A DNA stretch of 16,272 nucleotides from DRTC01 sp964521025 (lineage in GTDB: Bacteria > Cloacimonadota > Cloacimonadia > Cloacimonadales > TCS61), in the NCBI GenBank assembly GCA_964521025.1, contig CAZFPK010000066.1, positions 1 through 16,272 of the forward strand, read 5' to 3'. The notes beneath the pieces are model-generated. The model made no database searches, was not told the DNA's origin, and saw only the letters and a program-made list of their open reading frames with translations. The position numbers and the translations under genes were made by a program. Shown here one piece after another: positions 7,801-14,804 of the stretch; within the stretch, counting starts at the first letter, position 1; each line of letters opens with the position of its first letter.

Positions 7801-9462
7801 TTACAAAATCACCCTCTCCCGATACTCACCAAATTCATCCCGCAAAACTCCGCAAATCTCTCCCAAAGTAGCATAAACCTTCACCGCATCGAGAATAAAC
7901 GGAACTAAATTCTCATCCGAATTCGCTGCTTTTCTAATTATCTCAAGTTTGTCTTTAACAACTTTATTATCCCGTGCTTCTTTCAAACTTTTTATTTTTT
8001 CTATCTGCTTTTCGCCGATGACCGGGTCAACTTTCAGGAGTTCCGGTTTGGTTTTTTCCTCGACTTTAAATTCATTCACTCCCACGATAATCCTGCCTTT
8101 ACTCTCGATCGACTTCTGATAAGAATAAGCACTGTTTTGAATATGCTGCTGGACAAATCCTTTTTCAATTGCCGGAATCATTCCACCCATTTCTTCGATC
8201 TTATTGATCATTTCTTCTGCTTCTTTGATCATATCGGAAGTCATAGATTCGATAAAATACGAACCTGCCAGCGGATCGATGGTGTTGGTAATACCGCTTT
8301 CGTGAGCAACAACCTGCTGCGTGCAGAGCGCGATCTGGACGGAATCTTCGGTTGGGAGAGCGAGTGCTTCGTCGCGGGAGTTTGTATGTAGGGATTGAGT
8401 TCCGCCGAGAACTGCTGCCAGAGTCTGGATGGTTACGCGAATGATGTTATTATCCGGTTGTTGCGCGGTTAAGGAACAACCGGCAGTTTGCGTGTGAAAA
8501 CGTAGCATCATCGATTTCGGATTGTTTGCCTTAAATTTCTCTTTCATAATTTTTGACCAGAGAAAACGAGCTGCTCTAAACTTGGCAATTTCTTCCAATA
8601 GATCGCTATGAGCATTGAAAAAGAAGGAAAGCCGCGGAGCAAATTCATCGACATCGAGGTCTTTGGAAGTTGCTGCTTTCACATACTCGATGCCGTCCGC
8701 GAGAGTGAAGGCGATTTCCTGAACTGCGGTCGAACCTGCTTCGCGAATGTGATAACCGGAAATCGAGATCGTATTCCATCCGGGAACATTTTGCGAGCAG
8801 TATTCGAATGTGTCCGTAATCAATCGCATCGAAGGTTTGGGTGGGAAAATATAAGTTCCGCGTGCGATGTATTCTTTCAAAATATCGTTCTGGATAGTTC
8901 CTCGTAATTTATCAGCCTGAATACCCTGTTTTTCCGCAACTGCGATATACATTGCCAGCAGAACCGAAGCAGGAGCATTGATGGTCATGGATGTAGAAAC
9001 TTTATCGAGCGGAATTCCATCAAAGAGAACTTCCATGTCAGCCAGCGAATCGATAGCAACTCCGACTTTCCCTACTTCTCCTTCGCTCATTGCATGATCG
9101 CTGTCATAACCCATTTGTGTCGGCAGATCGAAAGCGATACTCAAACCGGTCTGTCCTTTCCGCAGCAGGAATTTATATCTTTTATTCGATTCATCAGCAT
9201 CGCCGAATCCCGCATATTGACGCATGGTCCAGAACCTGCCGCGATACATAGTAGGCTGCACTCCGCGTGTAAATGGATAAACTCCCGGGAATCCGAGTCG
9301 TTCTTCGTAATCTATATTTTTCGTGTCTTCTTTTGTGTAAATTCTTTTTACTTCTTTGTCAGAAACGGTTAGGAATTTTTCCCTCCGCTCCGGGAATTTG
9401 TTTATAGTTTTTTCCAAAGATCTTTCAAATTCTTTTTTCTGTTCCGTAAAAGATTTTGGCAT
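7801..9462 (-). CDS. mcmA: Methylmalonyl-CoA mutase large (catalytic) subunit, without cobalamin-binding domain
   Basis: Interconverts (R)-methylmalonyl-CoA and succinyl-CoA by an adenosylcobalamin radical mechanism in propionate/succinate metabolism; cytoplasmic. The 553 residues cover the TIM-barrel substrate domain but end before the C-terminal B12 domain of single-chain mutases (about 700 residues or more). This is therefore the split type that needs a separate small B12-binding subunit, not found in this window. Motifs include PTMYRGRFWTMRQYAGF (70-86), GTIQNDILKEYIARGTYIFPP (188-208), SISGYH (233-238) and GGTQSLHTNS. Y83, R201 and H238 align with Tyr89, Arg207 and His244 of the Propionibacterium enzyme. 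Tyr and Arg at those places bind the methylmalonyl carboxylate; isobutyryl-CoA mutases carry Phe/Gln there, which supports this substrate. The start is ATG with AAGGAGA upstream. The 5' side holds a REPIN-like element, and a relic of the 3' end lies downstream. Confidence 0.95.
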   Translation of the reverse strand: MPKSFTEQKKEFERSLEKTINKFPERREKFLTVSDKEVKRIYTKEDTKNIDYEERLGFPGVYPFTRGVQPTMYRGRFWTMRQYAGFGDADESNKRYKFLLRKGQTGLSIAFDLPTQMGYDSDHAMSEGEVGKVGVAIDSLADMEVLFDGIPLDKVSTSMTINAPASVLLAMYIAVAEKQGIQADKLRGTIQNDILKEYIARGTYIFPPKPSMRLITDTFEYCSQNVPGWNTISISGYHIREAGSTAVQEIAFTLADGIEYVKAATSKDLDVDEFAPRLSFFFNAHSDLLEEIAKFRAARFLWSKIMKEKFKANNPKSMMLRFHTQTAGCSLTAQQPDNNIIRVTIQTLAAVLGGTQSLHTNSRDEALALPTEDSVQIALCTQQVVAHESGITNTIDPLAGSYFIESMTSDMIKEAEEMINKIEEMGGMIPAIEKGFVQQHIQNSAYSYQKSIESKGRIIVGVNEFKVEEKTKPELLKVDPVIGEKQIEKIKSLKEARDNKVVKDKLEIIRKAANSDENLVPFILDAVKVYATLGEICGVLRDEFGEYRERVIL

Positions 9463-9490
9463 TTGTTTTCTCCTTTTTTACCCCAACTTG

Positions 9491-9617
9491 ATCCTCTTTT
9501 GTTGCGTTTGATTCCCACACCTGAAGGTGTGGATTATTGATTTATCTCAATTTTTTAAGAAAATCCTAATCAATAGCCCCGTCCTTCAGGGCGGGGAAAC
9601 ATTTATACAAAGAGGAT
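9491..9617. repeat. REPIN-like element: two inverted REP-type hairpins with terminal inverted repeats
   Basis: This is a nested palindrome of about 127 bp. Outer arms ATCCTCTTTTGT (9491-9502) and ACAAAGAGGAT (9607-9617) are inverted repeats. Inside lie hairpin 1 (9515-9532: CCACACC, TGAA loop, GGTGTGG) and hairpin 2 (9577-9596: CCCCGTCC, TTCA loop, GGGCGGGG with one G-U). Between them TATTGATT (9535-9542) pairs with AATCAATA (9568-9575). The two hairpin halves are themselves similar when one is inverted (CCCTGAAGG against ACCTGAAGG), as in REPINs mobilised by RAYT-type Y1 transposases. No such transposase is in the window. The element fills most of the leader between the upstream gene's stop and the mutase start. 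Confidence 0.65.
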
Positions 9618-9622
9618 TGGGT

Positions 9623-9642
9623 AACAACTCTGGCAAGTTGTT
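9623..9642 (-). repeat. Hairpin just after the stop of the peptidase/propeller/barrel gene
   Basis: AACAACT (9623-9629) and AGTTGTT (9636-9642) form a 7-bp stem around CTGGCA, three bases past the TAG stop on the - strand. No U-tract follows, so termination is doubtful. It may be part of the repeat cluster that begins with the neighbouring REPIN-like element. Confidence 0.45.
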
Positions 9643-9645
9643 TTA

Positions 9646-12645
9646 CTAAAAATCCTCCATCAAACTTATATAATAAACAGGTTTACTGAAAGTTTCCAGG
9701 TCTGTACTCCAGGCAACATCGAATTTCAGCACAAAATATCCCAGGTTCAGTCTCGGACCGCATCCCATTCCGACTTTCAAATCTTTTAAAACATTATTCT
9801 TGATAAGCACGAGGTCTTTATTATCATCCCAAGTGCTGCCTGCATCGAAAAATGCACTACCCCGAATATTATAAAAATATAACGGTAACGGAAAAGCGAT
9901 CTTAAAATGATCGACAAAAGGAAAACGGAGTTCCAGGCTTGTTAAAACCTTTTTCTTTCCTTCCAGATCTTCGTCATAACCGCGGACTCCGCTATAATAA
10001 TCCATCAGGAATCTTTGATCTGTCTCACCAATAATTCCGCCTGTCAACAGACGAAATGCCAGCGAATATCTTTTGGCAAAGAACATGTATTTACGGAAAT
10101 CCATTAATCCGACGGAATAACTTTTCTTTTCATTAGAAAAACTTCGATTCAAGATCAAGGACCATCTCCAACCGGAAACAGGTCCAACCGAACCATAAAG
10201 GGAGTTATCATGTACCAAATTGATCTGAGGTGAATAGATCAGTTCCGATTCCATCGGTAAGTAATTTTTTATCCAGATATCCAGATCATCCTCCCAGCGA
10301 TCGTATCTCATTTCATTCCTATAAAAAACATTCTCCAGATCGAGACGCCAGAACTTATTAAACGGATATCGAAGGACAGCAAAAGCACCGTAATTTCTTT
10401 CCTTCTGTTTCTGATAAAAATTATTTGAAGGATCATCAAATATATATTGATAGATCACTTCATCATTAATATAAAATCCGCCAAATCCATAATCGATCCT
10501 GCGAGCCATATAAAAATAATTGAAAATAAAATCAGAATCTTTAAAACTGTTGGAAATGCCTAGATTAACACCAATGGAATGATTTCCCATCAAATCACTC
10601 AATGAAAAAGAGATTTGACCATAAGCACCTCCGGAAGAAGAATAAGCAACTCCGCCCCAGAGTCCGTCGATAAAAAATTTCGTTTTGTAAGGGAAGATCT
10701 TCGGAACATTTTCAGTTTGCGGTTTTTCGTCGAGTTTCAAGTTGTAATCGATATTCGAGCTGTCTATTTCTACATGATTCCCGAAATCTATGGTCGTGAT
10801 GTTTTTACCGTAAGTTTTGGGAAGTTCCTTTTTAAATTTCCTGTCCTGCTTTCCAAATAGGGAAAAGTTTTCAATCTCGAATTTTTGATAAAGATCATCC
10901 TGGAAAATTACTGCGGTCGGCAGTTGATAATTCCAATATTCCAGGTTTTCAAGCGGATTTGTTTTCATATAAATATCCCACCCGCCTTCATAAAAACAGG
11001 AAAATATCAGGTTTTCATCCGAACTGTCAAGGTCTCCGCTGAAAACACCTCCGAGAGAATTGGTTATTTTCGCTCTTTGCACAGTTTTCAAATCGATAAC
11101 TTCAAAATTTGTGATCTTCTCTCTTTCCGAAATAAAAATGATCTTCTCACCTTTGCTGTCCCACATCGGCGAATAATTACTAAAATTATCATCAGTTACC
11201 CGATAAAATTTTTCATCTTCAGTATCGTAATAAAAAATATTGCTGATCAGAGAATCGAAAATGTGATCTTTTCCCTCATTTTGATTGATTTTTCTTTCCG
11301 AACTAAAAACGATCATTTTATCGTCGGGAGACCATCTCGGTTCATAATCATAATAGCGATCATTTGTGATCTGAGTAATTTCTTTAGTTTCGATATCAAA
11401 AACAAAAACATCGTTTTTCAGGGATTGCTGTCCGGATAACACGATCTTTTTCCCATCTTTGGAAACATCGATCTCGAAAATTGCATCAAAATCCGGGAAA
11501 GAAAAAACATCGATGATTTTCCTCTTCTCATAATTCATAAGATAAATCTTATCACCGAAAGATGTTTTGGCAACGAATGCAAATTGTTTTCCATCAGGAA
11601 ACCAGCTGATATTATTTCGCTGGAAATGAAATTCCTCGAAACTACCTGAAACTTCTCCTTTCAAAATCCTTTTCGGAGAAGAAAGATCGAGGATCGAACC
11701 TTTCCAGATATCTGTTCGCAGGTTTTTGTTGGAAAAGTAGAGAAAATTCTCATCACCGGGAGAAAACCTGGGAGCGATATTCATATAGGAACCGTCTTTC
11801 CTATGATCTGTCTTTCTCTCAAAAGCTTCATAAGGAACATTGAAAGAGGAGATAAAGGGGTAGTATTTCCTTTTTAAATGATTTTTCCATTCCACCTGTA
11901 ATTTATCAAATTCCTTATCGAATACTTTTTTTGAGGCTGCGTTCAAGGTGTTTGTGATCTTGATGGCATAGAAAAAGTCGATCACTTTATCTCGACCGTA
12001 TTTCTCACTCAAATAAACTAAAAAACTCTCACCTTCCCGGTATGAATAAAATCCGCCGATCTGGTTTATATCCTGCAATCCATCATTCATCATCATATCG
12101 ATAATGAACATATTATTATAAACATCTTTTCCTTCGACTGCTTCAAATTCCGGGAGTCCTTCCTGAAACCAGAATGGTAAAGCGGAAAATTCAAAAAGCC
12201 CGATCCTGCTGCGATTTATCTCGTTCACATAAGCATGAGTCAATTCATGGATCAGAACCTCTTCCAGTTCACGATAACTACCATCGAAAGGAACAACAAC
12301 ACGGTTGCGAGTCGATTCCGTGAATCCGCCGACGCTCTCATTCAACAAGGGAAAAATGATATTGGTCGTTTCGAAATCCTGGTGGGATTTATAGAAAATG
12401 ATCGGGATGCGATTCTTGACCGGATTTTTAAAATCCTGTTTGATATAATAATATGCTTCTTCCGCCATTAATGCGGCGATTTCAGCAAATTCATTGTCTC
12501 CGGTCTTGAAATAAATATCAAAATGGAGAGTTTCCATTCTCGACCAATCGAGTTTGGAGGGCTGCACTTTGTTCTTCCCGAAATAATAAGGAAAGAGATT
12601 AATGAAAGTGAAGATCATCAATAAAAGAATTACTTTTTTTCTCAT
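9646..12645 (-). CDS. Outer-membrane fusion: HExxH peptidase (MA-like) + TolB-like beta-propeller + Omp85-like beta-barrel
   Basis: A 999-residue exported protein. The ATG at 12645 is chosen because AAGGA precedes it by 5 nt and MRKKVILLLMIFTFINLF is a clear signal peptide; the open frame runs 39 codons further upstream without signal-like sequence. Residues about 33-270 are a gluzincin-like peptidase MA domain: HELTH (133-137) supplies two zinc ligands and the catalytic Glu, and FWFQEGLPEFE (159-169) offers E162 as third ligand. Residues about 285-560 hold six WD40/TolB-type blades (PRFSPGDE 292, SWFPDGKQ 347, SKDGKK 395, PRWSPDDK 436, DSKGEK 496, DSSDEN 540). Residues about 650-999 look like an outer-membrane barrel with VRGY (887-890), the Omp85-superfamily lid-loop signature, and a C-terminal Phe as used by BAM. 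No POTRA domain is evident. It may be an outer-membrane protease or assembly factor; substrate unknown. Confidence 0.87.
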   Translation of the reverse strand: MRKKVILLLMIFTFINLFPYYFGKNKVQPSKLDWSRMETLHFDIYFKTGDNEFAEIAALMAEEAYYYIKQDFKNPVKNRIPIIFYKSHQDFETTNIIFPLLNESVGGFTESTRNRVVVPFDGSYRELEEVLIHELTHAYVNEINRSRIGLFEFSALPFWFQEGLPEFEAVEGKDVYNNMFIIDMMMNDGLQDINQIGGFYSYREGESFLVYLSEKYGRDKVIDFFYAIKITNTLNAASKKVFDKEFDKLQVEWKNHLKRKYYPFISSFNVPYEAFERKTDHRKDGSYMNIAPRFSPGDENFLYFSNKNLRTDIWKGSILDLSSPKRILKGEVSGSFEEFHFQRNNISWFPDGKQFAFVAKTSFGDKIYLMNYEKRKIIDVFSFPDFDAIFEIDVSKDGKKIVLSGQQSLKNDVFVFDIETKEITQITNDRYYDYEPRWSPDDKMIVFSSERKINQNEGKDHIFDSLISNIFYYDTEDEKFYRVTDDNFSNYSPMWDSKGEKIIFISEREKITNFEVIDLKTVQRAKITNSLGGVFSGDLDSSDENLIFSCFYEGGWDIYMKTNPLENLEYWNYQLPTAVIFQDDLYQKFEIENFSLFGKQDRKFKKELPKTYGKNITTIDFGNHVEIDSSNIDYNLKLDEKPQTENVPKIFPYKTKFFIDGLWGGVAYSSSGGAYGQISFSLSDLMGNHSIGVNLGISNSFKDSDFIFNYFYMARRIDYGFGGFYINDEVIYQYIFDDPSNNFYQKQKERNYGAFAVLRYPFNKFWRLDLENVFYRNEMRYDRWEDDLDIWIKNYLPMESELIYSPQINLVHDNSLYGSVGPVSGWRWSLILNRSFSNEKKSYSVGLMDFRKYMFFAKRYSLAFRLLTGGIIGETDQRFLMDYYSGVRGYDEDLEGKKKVLTSLELRFPFVDHFKIAFPLPLYFYNIRGSAFFDAGSTWDDNKDLVLIKNNVLKDLKVGMGCGPRLNLGYFVLKFDVAWSTDLETFSKPVYYISLMEDF

Positions 12646-12674
12646 TGTTATCCTTTTTTTATTTATAGATAAAA

Positions 12675-12692
12675 TGTCATTCAAAGGAATCT
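12675..12692 (+). repeat. TGTCATTC...AGGAATCT repeat family, short copy 2
   Basis: TGTCATTC (12675-12682) and AGGAATCT (12685-12692) are the same end motifs as at 3181-3220, here with almost no core between them. It lies about 30 bp upstream of the start codon of the - strand fusion gene and faces the inverted copy at 12770-12819. The 293-bp gap 12646-12938 consists largely of such small repeats, with no coding sequence that I can support. Confidence 0.5.
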
Positions 12693-12716
12693 TACAGAGA
12701 AATTCTCCCGACAGTG

Positions 12717-12732
12717 TCCGGCTTTTGACGGA
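12717..12732. repeat. TCCGGC...CGGA palindrome, copy A
   Basis: TCCG and CGGA flank GCTTTTGA. The sequence matches the copies at 12794-12809 and 13896-13914 in the pattern TCCGGC-N(3-4)-TG(A/C)CGGA. It is upstream of the fusion gene. Confidence 0.45.
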
Positions 12733-12769
12733 AGAATATCCAGCTATGATAATTAAATTCAAAAACTGC

Positions 12770-12819
12770 AGATTCCTTAAAAGAAAAGTACGATCCGGCA
12801 GCTGCCGGACGGAATGACA
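12770..12819 (-). repeat. TGTCATTCCG...AGGAATCT repeat, inverted copy 3, with a 16-bp perfect palindromic core
   Basis: On the - strand TGTCATTCCG (12810-12819) and AGGAATCT (12770-12777) bound a core that contains the perfect 16-bp palindrome TCCGGCAGCTGCCGGA (12794-12809). The core is conspicuously GC-rich in an AT-rich gap. It is inverted relative to copies 1 and 2. Confidence 0.62.
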
Positions 12820-12836
12820 GGTTTTAATACTTATTC

Positions 12837-12870
12837 AGGAAGCAACTTCTCCTAGGAAGCAACATCCTCG
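12837..12870 (+). repeat. Two tandem 17-bp direct repeats
   Basis: AGGAAGCAACTTCTCCT (12837-12853) is followed directly by AGGAAGCAACATCCTCG (12854-12870). The first ten bases are identical in both. It lies in the gap between mlaD and the fusion gene. Confidence 0.6.
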
Positions 12871-12877
12871 CTATTTA

Positions 12878-12936
12878 TCAATCTGATTGATCACGAGTCG
12901 GAGACTCTATCTGACAACGATTCGGAGGATCGTGAT
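12878..12936. repeat. Cluster of three small hairpins inside an outer inverted repeat
   Basis: Hairpin TCAAT-CTG-ATTGA (12878-12890) is followed by GAGTC-GGA-GACTC (12895-12907) and CGATTC-GGA-GGATCG (12918-12932, one G-U on one strand). The last two share the pattern TC-GGA-G and are enclosed by ATCACGA (12890-12896) and TCGTGAT (12930-12936). The cluster ends 3 bp from the mlaD stop, so it may fold in the 3' end of the mlaD transcript. No U-tract is present. Confidence 0.6.
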
Positions 12937-12938
12937 AC

Positions 12939-13838
12939 TTAAAATATTTTCACTTTAAAATACTTTTCAGGATCTTTTTTGATATCCTTCAAAAGAGAAT
13001 CGAGAGATGCTGTTGCTTCCATTAAATTATCATATAGTTTTTTCTCGGTGATCAAGCGTTGGAAACTGCTGTCCGTGTGCTCCATTTTAGCAGCGATATT
13101 TCCAAAATTACCGGAAATTTTCTCGATTTTATGCAGAATATTTTCCACCTCTGAAATTATAGTTTTAAATGAATCAAAAACAAGAGAAACATTTTCTTCG
13201 TTATCTTCGATCAAAACCGTTAATTTTTCCGAAGTTGCTGCCATATTGGAAATTATCCGGTCGATGTTTTCCGAGTTTTTAGCAAAGGAAAAATTCATTT
13301 TATTAATCAACAAACGGGAACTATCCAGAATTGTATGAACATTTTCCAGGATACTATTTCCGCTATCAGGAGTATTGAATAATTGCTGTAAACTATGGCT
13401 GATATCACTTAATTCGGAAACTAAAGTTGAAATCCCAAAACTCTTCTGTCCGAACAGGATTTGATCGAGATCGAGTTTCTGCTGATCTTTGCCGGGAATT
13501 ATTTCGACCTGCACACTTCCCATAATATCGGTTTCAATGATCCTGAATTCCGTTCCCTTTTTTAGAGGAAAATCGAGTTCCACCAGCAGATGAAGAATTA
13601 CTCCGTCTTCACTGATCTCGATTTCTTTGACTTTCCCTTTTTTGACTCCTGAAATGGAAACAGTGCTCCCTTTTTCGATGTTCCCGATATTTCGGAATTT
13701 GACTGTAATATTCGAATATTGCTGTTTTTCCAGAAAACCGGAAAACCAGGAATAACCAATTATCAGGATCAAAAGTGCTATTAGAGTAAACACCCCGACT
13801 TTGAATTCCAGGCTTTTCTTATTTTGATGAAATTTCAT
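12939..13838 (-). CDS. mlaD: MlaD-family (MCE domain) substrate-binding protein of a phospholipid-transport ABC system
   Basis: MCE/MlaD proteins are anchored in the inner membrane and pass lipids between the membranes in partnership with an MlaE permease and MlaF ATPase. This 299-residue protein has a short cytoplasmic N-terminus, one membrane helix (about 15-33) and an MCE domain (about 40-116) with FRNIGNIEKGSTVSISGVKK and IMGSVQVEIIPG. A long helical, coiled-coil-like region (about 135-285) follows, and the end DPEKYFKVKIF is typical of MlaD-like proteins. The ATG is the only reasonable start because TGA lies in frame four codons upstream. The ribosome-binding site is weak (GTGAG about 9 nt upstream). 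mlaF lies 101 bp upstream on the same strand with a palindrome in between. MlaE is not encoded here. Confidence 0.9.
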   Translation of the reverse strand: MKFHQNKKSLEFKVGVFTLIALLILIIGYSWFSGFLEKQQYSNITVKFRNIGNIEKGSTVSISGVKKGKVKEIEISEDGVILHLLVELDFPLKKGTEFRIIETDIMGSVQVEIIPGKDQQKLDLDQILFGQKSFGISTLVSELSDISHSLQQLFNTPDSGNSILENVHTILDSSRLLINKMNFSFAKNSENIDRIISNMAATSEKLTVLIEDNEENVSLVFDSFKTIISEVENILHKIEKISGNFGNIAAKMEHTDSSFQRLITEKKLYDNLMEATASLDSLLKDIKKDPEKYFKVKIF

Positions 13839-13895
13839 CTTACTTGCTCACGGATTTCGCGGATGGACATGGATTAAAAAAGTTGGACTCGACAT

Positions 13896-13914
13896 CATCC
13901 GGCATTGACGGATG
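13896..13914. repeat. TCCGGC...CGGA palindrome, copy C, between mlaF and mlaD
   Basis: CATCCG (13896-13901) pairs with CGGATG (13909-13914) around GCATTGA; the flanking T and A extend the stem to 7 bp. The core TCCGGCATTGACGGA matches the copies at 12717 and 12794. Just left of it, CGGATTTCGCGGATGG (13851-13866) contains a repeated CGGAT. Confidence 0.55.
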
Positions 13915-13939
13915 AGTTGAGAACAATCCATAAAGTGCC

Positions 13940-14662
13940 TTATTCCTTCCTCAAAAATCTCTTGATTTCTTTTTGGTTGGCATTTTTAAAATCAGCGTAT
14001 TTTCCGTCAAAAATAATTTTTTCCCGATGCAGCATAATTATCCTGCCTGCGATCTTCTCGATGCAGTCGAGATCATGTGTAACAACGATCGAAGTTATTT
14101 TAAAACTCTTTTGCATTTTCCGGATAAGACCGTTAATTTCAGCAGCAATACTCGGATCGAGTCCGGTTGTCGGTTCATCGTAAATTATGTATTTTGGCTG
14201 GAGAATTATCGCTCGCGCCAGAGCAACTCTTTTTTTCATTCCTCCGCTTAATTCAGAAGGCATTTTGGATAGAACATTTTCCAGACCGACCAATTTCAGT
14301 TTTTTCGTAACGATCTCAGATATTTCAGTATCAGATTTTCGAGTGTGTTCAAAAAGCGGGAGAGCAACATTTTGAAAAACATTGTAAGAATCGAGGAGAG
14401 CCGAATTTTGAAAAAGCATTGCCATTTTTTGCCTGATTTTCTGCAGTTCTTTTTTCTTGCTCGAGAAAATATCGATATCGTCGATCAATATTTTTCCGGA
14501 ATCCGGTTGGAAAAGTCCTTCGACTGATTTCATGAGAACGGTTTTCCCGCAGCCGCTTTCCCCGACAATGACTGTTATATCATTTTCCGGGATGGTCAAG
14601 CTGATATTGTCCAGAATTGTCTGACTATCGAAACTGACGGTCAGGTTTTTTATTTCGATCAA
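13940..14662 (-). CDS. mlaF: MlaF-type ABC transporter ATP-binding protein (phospholipid transport)
   Basis: This is the cytoplasmic ATPase of a Mla/MCE-type lipid transporter, 240 residues, normal for the family. Walker A is GESGCGKT (34-41). The Q-loop is Q85 in LFQNSALLDSYNVFQNVALP, a stretch close to the MlaF consensus. The ABC signature is LSGGM (138-142), Walker B is IIYDEPTTGLDP with D162 and E163, and the H-loop is H196. The start is a TTG codon at 14660-14662 with AGGTGAG (14667-14673) four bases upstream; it gives the usual family N-terminus (MIEIKNLTVSF). A perfect 9-bp hairpin lies just upstream of this ribosome-binding site. mtaB precedes it by 142 bp and mlaD follows. In many bacteria mlaE sits directly upstream of mlaF; here it does not. 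Confidence 0.92.
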   Translation of the reverse strand: MIEIKNLTVSFDSQTILDNISLTIPENDITVIVGESGCGKTVLMKSVEGLFQPDSGKILIDDIDIFSSKKKELQKIRQKMAMLFQNSALLDSYNVFQNVALPLFEHTRKSDTEISEIVTKKLKLVGLENVLSKMPSELSGGMKKRVALARAIILQPKYIIYDEPTTGLDPSIAAEINGLIRKMQKSFKITSIVVTHDLDCIEKIAGRIIMLHREKIIFDGKYADFKNANQKEIKRFLRKE

Positions 14663-14666
14663 TTAA

Positions 14667-14701
14667 CTCACCTTTAATCCCTCTCTTGAGAAGAGAGGGA
14701 A
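14667..14701. repeat. CTCACC-CCCTCTCTT hairpin repeat, copy 2, in the mlaF leader
   Basis: CCCTCTCTT (14679-14687) pairs perfectly with AAGAGAGGG (14691-14699) around GAG. Together with CTCACC (14667-14672) and the trailing AA it matches the element at 3253-3284. Read on the - strand, the CTCACC end supplies the AGGTGAG ribosome-binding site of mlaF, so the repeat contributes directly to its translation start region. Confidence 0.65.
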
Positions 14702-14719
14702 ATATAAGAAACAAATACT

Positions 14720-14770
14720 ACTTTCCGGAGTTTCCCGCAGAGGGTATCTCTCCACTAAAATTCGGAAAGT
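14720..14770. repeat. 8-bp inverted repeat between mtaB and mlaF
   Basis: ACTTTCCG (14720-14727) and CGGAAAGT (14763-14770) are exact inverse complements separated by 35 nt. It may be the ends of a very small element, or chance in AT-rich DNA. It follows the mtaB stop by about 35 bp on the - strand. Confidence 0.35.
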
Positions 14771-14804
14771 TTCATTGCTCAAACTTACAAATTACATCAT
14801 CCTT

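Noticed and set aside
7801..9462. Isobutyryl-CoA or 2-hydroxyisobutyryl-CoA mutase
   Set aside because: Tyr and Arg are kept at the positions (Y83, R201) that bind the carboxylate in methylmalonyl-CoA mutases and are replaced in the other mutases.
10885..11439. 184-residue + strand open frame
   Set aside because: Shadow frame opposite the propeller region of the fusion gene; no recognisable motif.
12646..12762. 39-codon N-terminal extension of the peptidase/propeller/barrel gene
   Set aside because: It overlaps dispersed repeats, has no clear ribosome-binding site, and the ATG at 12645 has both AAGGA and a classic signal peptide.
12837..12936. CRISPR-like array
   Set aside because: Only two direct repeats, directly adjacent with no spacers, and no cas genes.
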